From: Catenaria anguillulae PL171
Lineage: Eukaryota > Blastocladiomycota > Blastocladiomycetes > Blastocladiales > Catenariaceae
Length of the DNA stretch: 41,346 bases
NCBI GenBank assembly: GCA_002102555.1
Contig: MCFL01000210.1
Coordinates: 1 to 41,346, forward strand
Reading direction: 5' to 3'
Shown: positions 20,581 through 31,094 of the stretch, piece after piece
Position numbering within the stretch: the stretch's first letter is position 1
Layout of the letters: every line of letters starts with the position of its first letter
Program-made: the position numbers and the translations under genes
The notes under the pieces: model-generated
The model's database searches: none
What the model was told of the DNA's origin: nothing
What the model saw: the letters and a program-made list of their open reading frames with translations, nothing else

Positions 20581-23454
20581 TTACTCATCCCTCAGGCCGA
20601 TCAGAGGACTTACCGATTGCTTTTTCTGTCGCACGAGCTGTCGAGAGTTGATCAAGGAGGCAGTATGATGCGGTTCTGTGAATGCATGAAGCTCTCGCTG
20701 GTGTGCTGCCTCATTGTCGTTCTGGACAGATTGTCTCATCTCTCGTATACTTAACGTTCGCGAGGATGAAATGTTGTTTGAAGACTGTGTGACCAAGAAG
20801 CTTGGTGTGTATCCCCCATTGGAAGCTTCCATCATTGCTTCATCGATGGCCTTTCTTTGGATGTCTCGAGGACTCGAGCGAGAGTGCGTTACTGGCACCA
20901 TCAAACGCCCAGATGTGCTGTGCGGTTTGGTTGAAACAGACATGCGTCGAGGTGGCGGGACAATCTGTACAATGGGTGGCGGTGCTCTTGCCGTGGTAGG
21001 TACGCTGGCATTGGCATTGGGTGGTGCTGGCGCTACCTGCGACTTGGGAATAGGCAGGGTGGCCCCGTCTGGTGCGAACACCACTGGAAGAGCGTTGCTA
21101 GCCTTTTCGTCAGGAGAAAGCATTGGCCTGGCGCGAGCGCAATCGACACGAGGAGTAGGCGGGTAATCGCTTTCCGCACACCCTTTGTATGATGCTGAAG
21201 TGACAAGAGGACCTACGATAGGAACAAATGTGCAAATGCTAATTTACAGGTGAATAGCTCTCTTGAAGGTCTCATCAGTAGCCGAGACAATCCGCACCTG
21301 AAGCGCAGAGCGATCGTGGTGAAATGACTGGCACGAAAGATGGATTCGGTTGCAAGTTGGAAACACCATCAACTGGTCGGTGCATTTGCCAACTCGTCCG
21401 CGATATAAAAATGCGGGCAAGGTTGTTGGTCTCGTTTTGCGAGCCATGAGCGACCCGAAGCAAGGACAGGAATCGCCTGTACTTGGATCGGTGTCGAGGA
21501 TGTGACTGCGGGAGGACTGGCGTGATTCGAAATGACGAGAATGGGCAATCAAACGGATGAGCCTGGTTGCGCCGATTGCGATCTGTGACATGAGACAACC
21601 GTGCGAAAGCAGCAGTATAAATCGCTTCGCTGTCGGCTGGGAATGCTGACAATCCCTCCATAAGCACATCTTGCCGAATGACAAGAACCTCACAAGCAGT
21701 CGCAGCGACCACAGTTGCAGTTCGAGATATGCCGAGTATTGCGGAAAGCTCTCCGACACATCCGCCAGGACCGATATCAGCCCAGACTCGCTGAAAGTCA
21801 TGAGAAAGAACTTGGACGTGGCCTTTGGTAATCAAAAACATGGCATCGCCATGACTGCCTTGGTGCAGAATCGTTTCCGATGGGGCAAAAAACTGCTCAG
21901 AAATGTGAAGAGACAAGTGTTGAATGAATGGGATCGAACATTGACAAAATATTGGGCACTACATGAGCATGGACATGATTCAGACATGATGACTCGGACC
22001 GACAGACGAAACGCTCATGCGGCCAACGAACCTGCTTGAGCAATGCGCCGAATGCCATGAACGAAAGTTCGCTTCGTAAGATGATAGGAAGTTCCGCAAA
22101 GACATCCTCCGCCTCCACTTGCCACATGCCATAATCCAAGCGATGAGCATAATAATCAGTCACGCGGAGGATAGCTTGCCTGCTAATTCCGTGCTCTTGG
22201 AGGTAGTCGCGCACGATTCCCACTGCCAGCTCGATACGAGCCGTGTGCCGAAATGTGTTGGAAAGGTAGGAAACAAACAATGCCTATACACATACATGTA
22301 TGTAAGCAAAGCCGTCACAATCACGACCAGGGTACGTGTATCCACTCGAAGTGCGATTGCTGCAATTGAATGCAGCCGGCAACATCATACCACATATGCA
22401 GCAATGAGAATGCCTCCAAGTGTGTTGAAGAGCGTGAGTATGATGGTTTCGAGAAAGTTTGGTGAGTAAATGCGCCGGCGAATGATGAATACTGGCCAAA
22501 CGTAGCACATTGTCAGTAAGAGTGATGTAGCGTGAGACTAGCTAGTCATTTCTACGGCATTGCCCGAACTGTCCGAACGTACTGTTGAAGGTAAACTGAA
22601 TCAGGAATGGGTAACGCAGATATGGGTTTGATGCAAACCGAGGATTGTACCTGTCAAATCACCGTGCGAACAAGAGATCGTACTTCGTCCAGTCAGTTGA
22701 GCGTTGACATTGACATGATGGCGTACGATGGCTGATGCACACACACATGTTTTCAACCGCTCGGCGCTTCGCCCAAGTGTCGTCCTCATTTTGTAACGAC
22801 CGTTCAAAAAGCCACCAAAAGCAACCGCACCAGTGCACAACTTCCTAGACGCGGTAAACATCATGTCATGATCAGTTCAGCCAGTCGTCCCAATTCTTGA
22901 TGGGCCAGGATGTTGAAAGTTGTAAAGGAACGAACCAGCACAAACACTGCGAAGGCAACGAGAAGAAGTCTTCCCGATTCTCTGATGGATGTGCTCTTCT
23001 CTTTCATCAGTCTCCCGTATTTGCCAATGTGAAACACGGGTAGGAGTGTCAAGAGCCACGTTGCAACCTGAGGAAGAAACGGTTCGAGCAAGGACGCGAA
23101 TGGCAGTGCAGCCAACAGGTTGTGCCAAAGCTCTCGACGCAGGTAGCGTTGCCGGATTAGGTCTAGGTCTTGAATCAGGTGGCCTTTGTCGTTATGGAAC
23201 GCCGTTTGCGACTGAATGACCATGTCAACAACAAATGTCGTGAAAAAGAGCACTTCAACAACTGAGTTGAGCGGCTCGGAAAACGGGCTTGCACCAAAGG
23301 CCACGATCATTGGCGCTGTTGTGAACTTGTACAGGCTGAAGGCAAGAGCTGCAGCGTGTGCCCTAGTGACGAGATAGGAATCGGGCAAAAGAACGGTATT
23401 GCGGGTCTGCGTCCAGGAATCCGCAATGTCAAAGCCGGGTACTTGACATTCCAT
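20581..23454 (-). CDS. CNG-like ion channel B
   Basis: Second channel of the array, 776 residues. Exons: 23454-22936, 22844-22747, 22650-22583, 22491-22391, 22283-22032, 21958-21298 and 21212-20581 (2331 nt, in frame throughout). Start ATG 23454 (MECQVPGF). Parts in order: S1 (HAAALAFSLYKF), S2-S3 (FVVDMVIQSQTAFHNDKGHLI), S4 (FHIGKYGRLMKEK) with few charges, S5 with VVHWCGCFWWLF, then NPYLRYPFLIQFTFNIFIIRRRIYS in place of pore helix and filter. S6 (LFNTLGGILIAAYV), C-linker (ALFVSYLSNTFRHTARIEL) and cNBD follow. The cNBD includes MFLITKGHVQVL and VGELSAILGISRTATVVA, with the phosphate-binding Arg kept. The tail is Pro/Ser-rich. The filter has three consecutive arginines and no glycine, so potassium selectivity is not expected. 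The 98, 68 and 101-nt exons match those of channel C exactly. Confidence 0.87.
21213..22935 (-). other. Six introns of channel B
   Basis: 22845-22935 (GTTCGT), 22651-22746 (GTGTGT), 22492-22582 (GTACGT), 22284-22390 (GTATGA), 21959-22031 (GTTCGT) and 21213-21297 (GTGCGG). All end in AG and keep frame. The fifth, inside the C-linker/cNBD, is absent from A and C. The last joins LCASG to PLVTSASYKG and is the least certain. Confidence 0.78.
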
Positions 23455-23794
23455 CTTGGCCTTCTCGTGCGCGATTGAGCAACTGTTTCGTCGATGGCAT
23501 AAGGAAATTGAACATTACAGCGATGACACATGCACTGATCGAGGGTAATCAGCATACCAATTCGCCGAGTCAATGGTACATCATACTTGACCGTAGCTGG
23601 CTCCGATACGAACGTCGTATTGTCCCTCTCCAGTTGGCGTTTATTATTCAAATGTGTGCACTTCAGCTTCTCGTGTCTGAGACTGCCGCGTCAGGCGCAC
23701 AACGCAACTGCGAACATTTCTGTGTGTGCTTCCGTCGTGAACAATTCCTCAAGAGTGTGCCATGTATATATGGTCAGATAGGATAGCAAAGGAT
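23455..23794. other. Spacer between channels B and C
   Basis: 340 bases holding channel B's 5' flank and channel C's 3' end. No recognisable gene. A TATATA-like stretch at about 23765 is on the wrong side to serve channel B. Confidence 0.5.
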
Positions 23795-26700
23795 TTACTC
23801 ATCCAACTTCTGATCGCTATTCTTGGAAAGTGCATCCAAGTACACCGATTGGTGCAGCCCGGTATCTGCCGATTGATCGATAGACAACTTGAATTCTTGA
23901 CTGCTGGACTGCCTTCCGCTTGTTCCTGGGCTCAACACTGACGCCGCCGATACAAAGCTCTCATTGCTCTCAATGACGGTAAGTGGTCGACCCCTATCCT
24001 CGTTTGTGCCCCGCCTTTCGATTGAATCATACAGTAAGTGGCTCGGCCGTGCCAATGGAGGCGTTACCACCGCAACTGAAATGAGGCTAGGCGTGCTGGG
24101 AGCTTCAACCGTGAGAGGAGGCGGGGCCATCATGACCGAGCCAAGTGACTGAACTACTGGAACTGGAACAGAGTTTGTTGACGGGGTGCCTGAGGGTGTA
24201 GCCTCGGGGCCAGATGTAAAGACAAAGTTGATGCCAGCATCCAATGACGGTGTCGCCCTTGTGGATGGCGAGCTGGTTGCTTCCGCCGACAGTCGCATCT
24301 CAAGGCTCTTGTTTTGGCGAGGGCGGGGCATGGTTTGGCCAGTAGACACTTCGGCAATGGGACCGAGCGGCTTTGTGAATGACACGATTGAGTTGGTCCG
24401 GACTCTTTGGCGTGGACGTGAGGCGGTTTCGGCTGCGGGCTCTATGAGCACAGTTGCTGGCGGCAAGGGTGGTGTGGGGTTCGAAATGGAGTGTGTCGAG
24501 GAGGACGCCGGCGACGAGGGACTCGTCACAGTTGGCATGCGAGAAATGATTGGCGGCGCTGCAGCTGTTCCACCTGCATACCATACCGGGATAGTACCCA
24601 GAGAGTCAAATCAAAGGACTGTATATGACCAACCACATCCAAAAATGAGGAGGAAAGCCGGACCGTACCGAAAAAGGACGATACACCTGACATAGACATG
24701 GACATGGTCGCCGCCGACGTATCAGCGGACGACAGGATCGAAAACCGACGGTCTTTTGATGCCTTCTTTAGCCAGCGGGACTTGACGACGAATATCGCGG
24801 CATCAACAAGCTCCTCCCGCAAGGCGGCGGCGCGATCCTTGCGACGCGCGAACGGCACCTTTTTCTCGCCCTTGGACGCCTTGTTCTTGGTGCTCCTGAG
24901 TGGTATGCGCTTAAAGACCGCGGGAGGGTAGGACACGGTATTCAGGCGTGCATGATGCAGGTTGGACAGCGACTGGCGTTGTCGTTCGCAGACTAGCTCC
25001 ATGACAGAGGCGCCATCGTCTGGGAATGCCTCGATAGCATAATTGAGGACGTGTTGCGGAATAACTATAACCTCACACGGGTACAAGGCGACCACCGTGC
25101 ATGAGTGAGTTTGGTTGAAGAGGGTGGCCACTTCGCCGACCATTCCGCCTGGCCCGACTTCGCCCCAAACACGGCGATTATCGTCAGATAAGACGTGGGC
25201 ATGTCCTTGCTTTATCTGAAAGTGGGGTCGTTGTCAGCATAACCATGAACAATGTCAGATTGTTGCGTGCTGTTGGCGAGGTGCAGTGGAAGAGCTGGAA
25301 GCATATGTACCACAAACATGGCCGTTCCGCCAGCGCCGCAAACAGTCAGTGTTTCGGCTCGCGATAGGTAGAGTTCGGTCGAATTTGCGCACAGAAATTG
25401 AACAAATGGCAACGAGCATTGAGTGAACAGCGGGCATTGCTCCAAATGGGACCCGCGCACCATGTATGTGACTTCGCTGCGAACAATTACGGGCAAGTCG
25501 GAGAGCACGTCGTCGGTGCATATTTGGCCATGCCAATCATGCAAAATGTGTCGGTAGTAGTCAACGACACGTTGAGCTGCGTGGTGAGAGATTCGATGAT
25601 ACCGAAGGTATGTTCGAATACGCTGGATGGTTTGCTCGATTACTACCTTGTCACGGAGCGTATTGGAGAGGTACGAAACAAACAGCGCCTATGAATGTGT
25701 TTGATGATGACGCCGTGAATTGTTCATTCCGTGATGCCCCATGCCTGGCCAGCGTAACGTACAACGTAACCGGCAATGAGTAATGTGCCAAGTCCATTCA
25801 AAACCAGCAGTACAACCATCTCGGCAGCGCTGGAACTCCAAAACCGGCCGCGATTCAGGAACACTGCTCGTACTTGCTCGGTCAACCCTTTCCTTCACAC
25901 CGCAAATACCCATACCGAATCAACGAAACGAACCGATGATCATGTACTCGATCAAGTACGGGTATCGTTGATATGGGTTCTTCTTGAAGTAGTCACTGTA
26001 TCTGGACGCAGAAAGCAAAACATTGACCAGTAACGAGAATTAGGCGGTGGTTGGTCGCCATGAATGAGAAGCTGAACCATAGGTACAAATCAACCAGTGC
26101 TCGTTCCCTCGCCCAGCTTTGCGACTCGGATACCAACGCTTGCTCGACCAACCACCAAGCGCAAGCGCACCAATGTACTGCTTGCTGTTTTTCATGACGA
26201 ACATTGAATTCATTTCCACTTGTTCTCTGGTTGGCGACGTGAATTGGAAGACGTACAATGACGAAGAGGAAGAAAACAAGCAGCGTATACTTGCGCGAGG
26301 CATTGATTGACATTTCCTTGTCCATGACTGCTCGATAATAGCGGCCCACGTGGAATATGGGAAGCACCTTGAAGTAGCGAACGACATACTTTGGCAGAAA
26401 CGGCTTGAGGATAAACGCGAGCGGTACAGATGAAATGATGTTGTCCAGGAACTTGCTTCGCCAGTAATGCTTTCGAATAGACTTGATGTCGGAAATGAGA
26501 CGGCCATTCTCGTCAAAATACGCTTGATGCGCCGTGCAAACCATGTCGATGACAAAGATGCTGAAGAGGCCAAGCTCCCACATTGAGTAGTACGGCTGTG
26601 GAAATGGCTCGGCTTCGAATGCTATTGTCATGGGCGTTTCGGTGTACTTGCATATAGATCCAATCAGGGCAACGCGGTGGATCCATTTGGCGAGATGCGA

Positions 26701-26814
26701 ATCTGGCATCAGCACCGTGGTTCTAGCTTGGGAAAGTAATGAGCGCGCGTTTTCCCACCATGTCGGTCGTCTCCCGGCCGACGAGGAGACATCGGCCGAT
26801 GGGTTTATATGCAT
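23795..26814 (-). CDS. CNG-like ion channel C
   Basis: Third channel of the array, 831 residues. Exons: 26814-26257, 26184-26087, 26001-25934, 25863-25763, 25688-25311, 25215-24687 and 24558-23795 (2496 nt, in frame). Start ATG 26814 (MHINPSADV). Parts: S1 (IHRVALIGSICKY), S2-S3 (FVIDMVCTAHQAYFDENGRLI), S4 (FHVGRYYRAVMDKEMS), S5 with AVHWCACAWWL, pore segment YLIEYMIIVFLNRGRFWSSS, S6 (VLNGLGTLLIAGYV), C-linker (ALFVSYLSNTLRDKVV) and cNBD (IKQGHAHVLSDDNRRVW). The cNBD phosphate cassette reads VGEVATLFNQTHSCTVVA. His replaces the arginine that A and B keep (PRTTTVVA, SRTATVVA), so cyclic-nucleotide binding may be lost or altered. The tail is basic, then Ser/Pro-rich. Kinesin-13 lies upstream on the same strand. 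Confidence 0.87.
24559..26256 (-). other. Six introns of channel C
   Basis: 26185-26256 (GTACGT), 26002-26086 (GTACCT), 25864-25933 (GTTCGT), 25689-25762 (GTACGT), 25216-25310 (GTACAT) and 24559-24686 (GTGTAT). All end in AG and keep frame. The third falls immediately before the filter-equivalent segment, as in channel B. Confidence 0.8.
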
Positions 26815-27254
26815 TTTTGTTGAAGCTTTCTTGCTCCTCAAGGGTCGATTTCGAACTCTGTCGGTTCAAGGGGTACCGGAGTCGGAGTGGAGGTGTCGAA
26901 TGCTGCGAACGCCGTGTACAGAGAGTCCGATTCAAGTCATTCAGCATGAGATTGGAAGTTTGAATTGCACCGAGTCACTCATCCGGATACTTTTTGATGT
27001 GCTTAAGCGCACGCCAAGTCGCCGATTGTGGCCTCATCGTCAAGAAGTGATTCAATTTTTGTACGCGTCTTGAATCCTGAAAGCCGCCATCACCGGACGA
27101 GTGCAAACGCTCAAAAGAGCCGGAGAAAATACGAACAAACTCAAAAACTGGTATTTGTAAGCAAATGAGAACTATGTACCAATCCGTTATGAGCATAAAT
27201 TTACCAACACGGACATCCTTCTATGGAGTACAGCAATAGAGTGCGAACAATATA
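26815..27254. other. Spacer between channel C and kinesin
   Basis: 440 bases between the channel C start and the kinesin stop, both on the minus strand. It should hold the channel C promoter and kinesin 3' end. No TATA box or gene is evident. Confidence 0.45.
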
Positions 27255-30037
27255 TCAAGTCGGGGTTGGACCCCGCCTCAGCTCCCGAATCTTCTCCCTC
27301 ACATCGTCCAAGGTCGGTGACTTTGGTTGTCCTTGCATGTCGGAACCTTGCCGTCCTCCCTCCAGCTGGATATCATTCATCTGCCGCACAACCTGCGCCA
27401 TCGCCTTCAACTTGAGCAGCTTGCGCATCTTCTCGTCAATCAAAATGTCCAGCGCCGTCACGTAAACGTCCGTGTCCACAATGCCTTGCACTCGATCCTC
27501 CATGAGCGCATGTTCTTCGCGCAATAGGTTGGTCATGGACGTGATGGTTGACCGGTGCAAGTCCATGAGGTCGTCTTCCGAGTACGTGGCCACACGAGAC
27601 CGCGGTTGCCTCTTGCTGCTTCCCGAGGCGGAGATCGAGTCAATGGCCAGCGTGGAAGCGACGGGTGTTTTCGTGTTGTCGTATCCGCCAGCAGCGGCAA
27701 AGTTATCGTCATACGACATGACGCGCGGCGTGCTAAATCCGTGCTCGCCATCCTCGTCCGCCTCGTAGGAATCGGGACCAAGGTCCAAGATTTCGCTTTC
27801 ATCAAGCGTCACGTCTGGATCTGTCGCGTATCCCGCCGCCAACTCCTCGTCCGACCTTGGGTGGCTAATCACATCACTTGCCGCACCCTCAAACTCATCA
27901 TATGCCTCCTCGTCCTCTCCTTCATCCATCAAGAGCTCAGACACTGGCGGCTGCCCCATGGCCCTCTCCATTTCCCCTTCAAATCCGCCGCCCGCCATTG
28001 CTTCAATCGGACTGGGACTCATAGCGGCCAACTGCTCAATGAGCTCCTGCGCCGATATATTCTTGCCTGCATTGCCGCCGACAACCGTGCCGCCATGCGA
28101 ATACTCCTTGACGCGATTCGCATAATGCAAACACGACAGAGTCTGCTCCACACTGACGCTGGTCGGCGCGACAGTCAGCACCATGATACACCGACTGCCC
28201 GCGCCAACGCCCGATGCAGCTGCCTCGGGCCGGAAACAGTCCCTGAGCACGCACGTGAGCTTTGAGCTGCGAAACGGGACATAGCCTGATTTCACGTGCA
28301 GAGCGCGAATGCACTCCTTGAGTGCCAGCAGCGACTGGTTGATGGCGGCGCCTTCGCGCCGCCGGTCCGTGCTCGAGTTTGGCGTGTCGACGCCACGCTC
28401 GCTGCCCGCTAGATCGATCAGCGACAGCATGGCTGACGAGGAGAGTGTGGCCGTGGCGGCGCCAGGGCGCGGACGAAGCTCGAGGCGGAAGATGGCGTGC
28501 GACCGGGAAGACGTGTTGTTGACTTCGGTCGACCCTGTGGAGCGCGTCGACATGCCGTGGGCCATGAGCGCTTGCGTTTCGGCAAGCGACGTGACGGGGT
28601 ATTCTTGCAGGCCTTGGAAGTAGAAATTGCCGTTTTGTTCGAGAAGCTTGACTTGTTGACGGCCGTTGAGGAGATCATACACTGTTTTCGCATGCGTCAG
28701 TACGGACTTGAACGATATGCTTACTGGGGGTCAAGTAATGGAGGCATACCTCGGCCGCTGTAAATCTCGAGAAAACTGACAAACAGGTCGATTTCGGGAT
28801 AGTCTTGTGCCATTTGGAATACGTGCGAGCACGCATACTGATACAGCCCAATGTTTGCTGGCGACGACACACTGGCCTTGCCACCGCCGGGACCAAACAC
28901 CGTATCTGTGTAGGTACGTAGACGCTTGCACGGTCAGCGACAGCATCTCTGTTGACTTGCCCGGAAAAAGGACAGTGCTTACGGGTCTTCCCCGAGCCCG
29001 TTGCGCCATATGCAAACAAGGACACGTTCTCTCCCTCGAACAGTTTTGGGATTGCTGGCTCGAGTGTTGTCCGGTAAATGTAATCATTGCCCGCATCCTC
29101 GTCGTAAATCTTGTCAAACGCAAAGTGCTGAGTCGAAATGGTGTGCGACTGATCCAGCCCGACCTTTGGCTCGTGCACAAAGACAGAGGCATGTGGGTAG
29201 CAAGCCGTGGTCATGGTGACAACGTCAATCGCGCGTTTGGACAGTTCTGTGGGAAACAGCAACGAAGTGAGCACGATACGTGGCTAGTCCTACGAGTATG
29301 GGGGGAATGAGTGTACCTTTCTTGAGCGCCGGGCGTTTGCGCACGCACACTTGAATCGGCACGTCCCACTTGCCCATCTCAAGCACCTGTCGGTCGAGCC
29401 CTTGATCCATATCTGTTCCCACACCCTCCCCATCGGGCATGGTCCCGGACCCGCTTTTCCCCTTCCACTTTTCAATCCACTGTCTCCAAACACCCCGAAA
29501 CTTGTCAATCTGCTCCACATATTCGGAATTGGCACGATCCACCGCGTCCATGCCCGCACGCGCCGCGCGAAGCGCCTCCATTTTTGCGCGGCGGTCCTGG
29601 CGCGCTTGCTTGATGCGCTCGATTTCCGAAACGGTACTTGTCGGGACTGGCGGCGCCGGTGACGATGTTGATGATAAGGTGGCTGCGGCTGCGGGCGGGC
29701 GTGACGCCTTGGGCGGTTTCGACGGCGACGTGTTGTACGCTGCATCGCCAACGGCCGCATGCTGCCTGGGCGGCTTGCGCTGGCTTGCGCCGGCCGAAGA
29801 GGGACGTGTTGCTGCAGAGGGCGATGTTGACGTGGTGGCAGGGTCTTTTGGGACAGGCGCGGGAGGAGGCGAAGGCGTCGAGTGGAGCGCTTTGACACGC
29901 GATTGGCGGGCTTGGCTGGCCTTGAGCAGCGCAGAGGGAACGCGGAATGCTGGGCCAGAGGGTGCCGGGTCCGTGGATGACGACGAGGCGTCGTTAAGGA
30001 TGATGATTGATGGGTCGAGTGGCGGCGAGGACGACAT
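27255..30037 (-). CDS. Kinesin-13 family motor (microtubule depolymerase)
   Basis: Exons 30037-29317, 29246-28983, 28905-28750 and 28681-27255 (2568 nt) give 855 residues; start ATG 30037 (MSSSPPLDPS). An internal motor follows a long N-terminal part. This has a Ser/Pro/Ala-rich leader, then a basic helical neck (IERIKQARQDRRAKMEALRA) and WRQWIEKWKGK. The motor has IQVCVRKRP, HEPKVGLD, FAFDKIYDEDAGNDYIYR and the P-loop GATGSGKTHTVFG (about residues 321-333, spanning an intron). Further on are NNTSSRSHAIF (switch I), SLIDLAGSERG (switch II), NQSLLALKECIRAL and LHYANRVKEY. The HEPK segment, ALKECIRAL and central motor fit kinesin-13 (MCAK/KIF2/KIF24), which use ATP to disassemble microtubule ends. 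The C-terminus is acidic, then has a helical segment (YVTALDILIDEKMRKLLKLK). Kinesin-13 is absent from most Dikarya, so this supports a zoosporic fungus. Confidence 0.9.
28682..29316 (-). other. Three introns of the kinesin gene
   Basis: 29247-29316 (GTACAC...CACAG, 70 bp), 28906-28982 (GTAAGC...CACAG, 77 bp) and 28682-28749 (GTATGC...AACAG, 68 bp). All are phase 1. The second splits the GSGKT/HT P-loop motif and is confirmed by restoring it. Confidence 0.9.
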
Positions 30038-31094
30038 GATGGATGACAACGGCAAGTGTGGTTGGATGACAACGGCTAGTGTGGTTGGTGAATGTGCAGG
30101 TGTTTGTCGCGCTGGTTCGCAGGCTTGAGATATGAGTGCGTTGGGTACATATGCACTGGACGTAGTATGATCTCATATGTAGTTCCATACCGAGCCTGAG
30201 AGGTGGACAGGATCCATTTGGTGTTCGCAAGCTGGCCGGCTTTCAGCAAGCGTAGTGGCGCGGCGACGGAGGACGCGTCACACGCCTGACGACTCATCTC
30301 CATTCCCTTTAGCCGGCCGTGTTGAGGGACACGTTGGCAGTTGTTGAAAGATGCTCGTGAGGATTGACAGAGCACAAAAGCTAAACACCGTTAAAGAGAC
30401 GAGTTACTTCCGGGAAGCGGGGTGACGTCGTCGTTCGGATGAATGAAAATGGTCCATGATATGAATATTTATTTTGCGTTGTATTCGGAGAAGAAAGAGT
30501 ACAAATGTCATTGGCTGACAATGAGCGATGCCGGCATTGTCGAGTGCACAGATGCAGTTTGTCGACACGGCGAAGTGTAATTTGGCGATCGTGATGTGTT
30601 TGGCATGGAGGCGGGATACTGTATTGTCCTTCCAAAGAAGGACAGAGAGGAATGTAGACCGATAGGTGTATGATAATGAACATCAGGTATGACAGCAAAC
30701 AAGAAGCGAAAAGAGAGGTAAAACGAGGGAAGAGGTAACGCATGCAAAAACACATGAAGCGACAAGAAATGCCCAAAGCAGATGGAGACGACAGAGAAGG
30801 GGGGCAACTGGGGGGAGGAGAAAAAAAGGAGGAAACAAACATCCCACTGAACAGATACACGATTGACATCAAAGGCAAGGGGAGTATGTGCGGGTGCAGG
30901 GTGAAAAAATAGGGCTAGGCGATGCCAGATGGAGGTACGGCAAGAATGCGTGGTAGGAAGACAGGTGAATGGGAGGAGTGAGGAAGGAATCAAGAATCCA
31001 CGACGCCAGCGGAGAACAGGGTACAAGGACCAAATCAAGAAATCAAAAAGGGATAGCGACATATCGGGATAACAGAAGAGTCAGCATAAAGTGC
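30038..31094. other. Intergenic region, SIP5 3' end and kinesin promoter
   Basis: About 1.06 kb. A minus-strand AATAAA at 30468-30473 could be the SIP5 polyadenylation signal, though it lies over 600 bases after the stop. The stretch 30600-31060 is purine-rich on the plus strand. No gene is evident. Confidence 0.5.
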
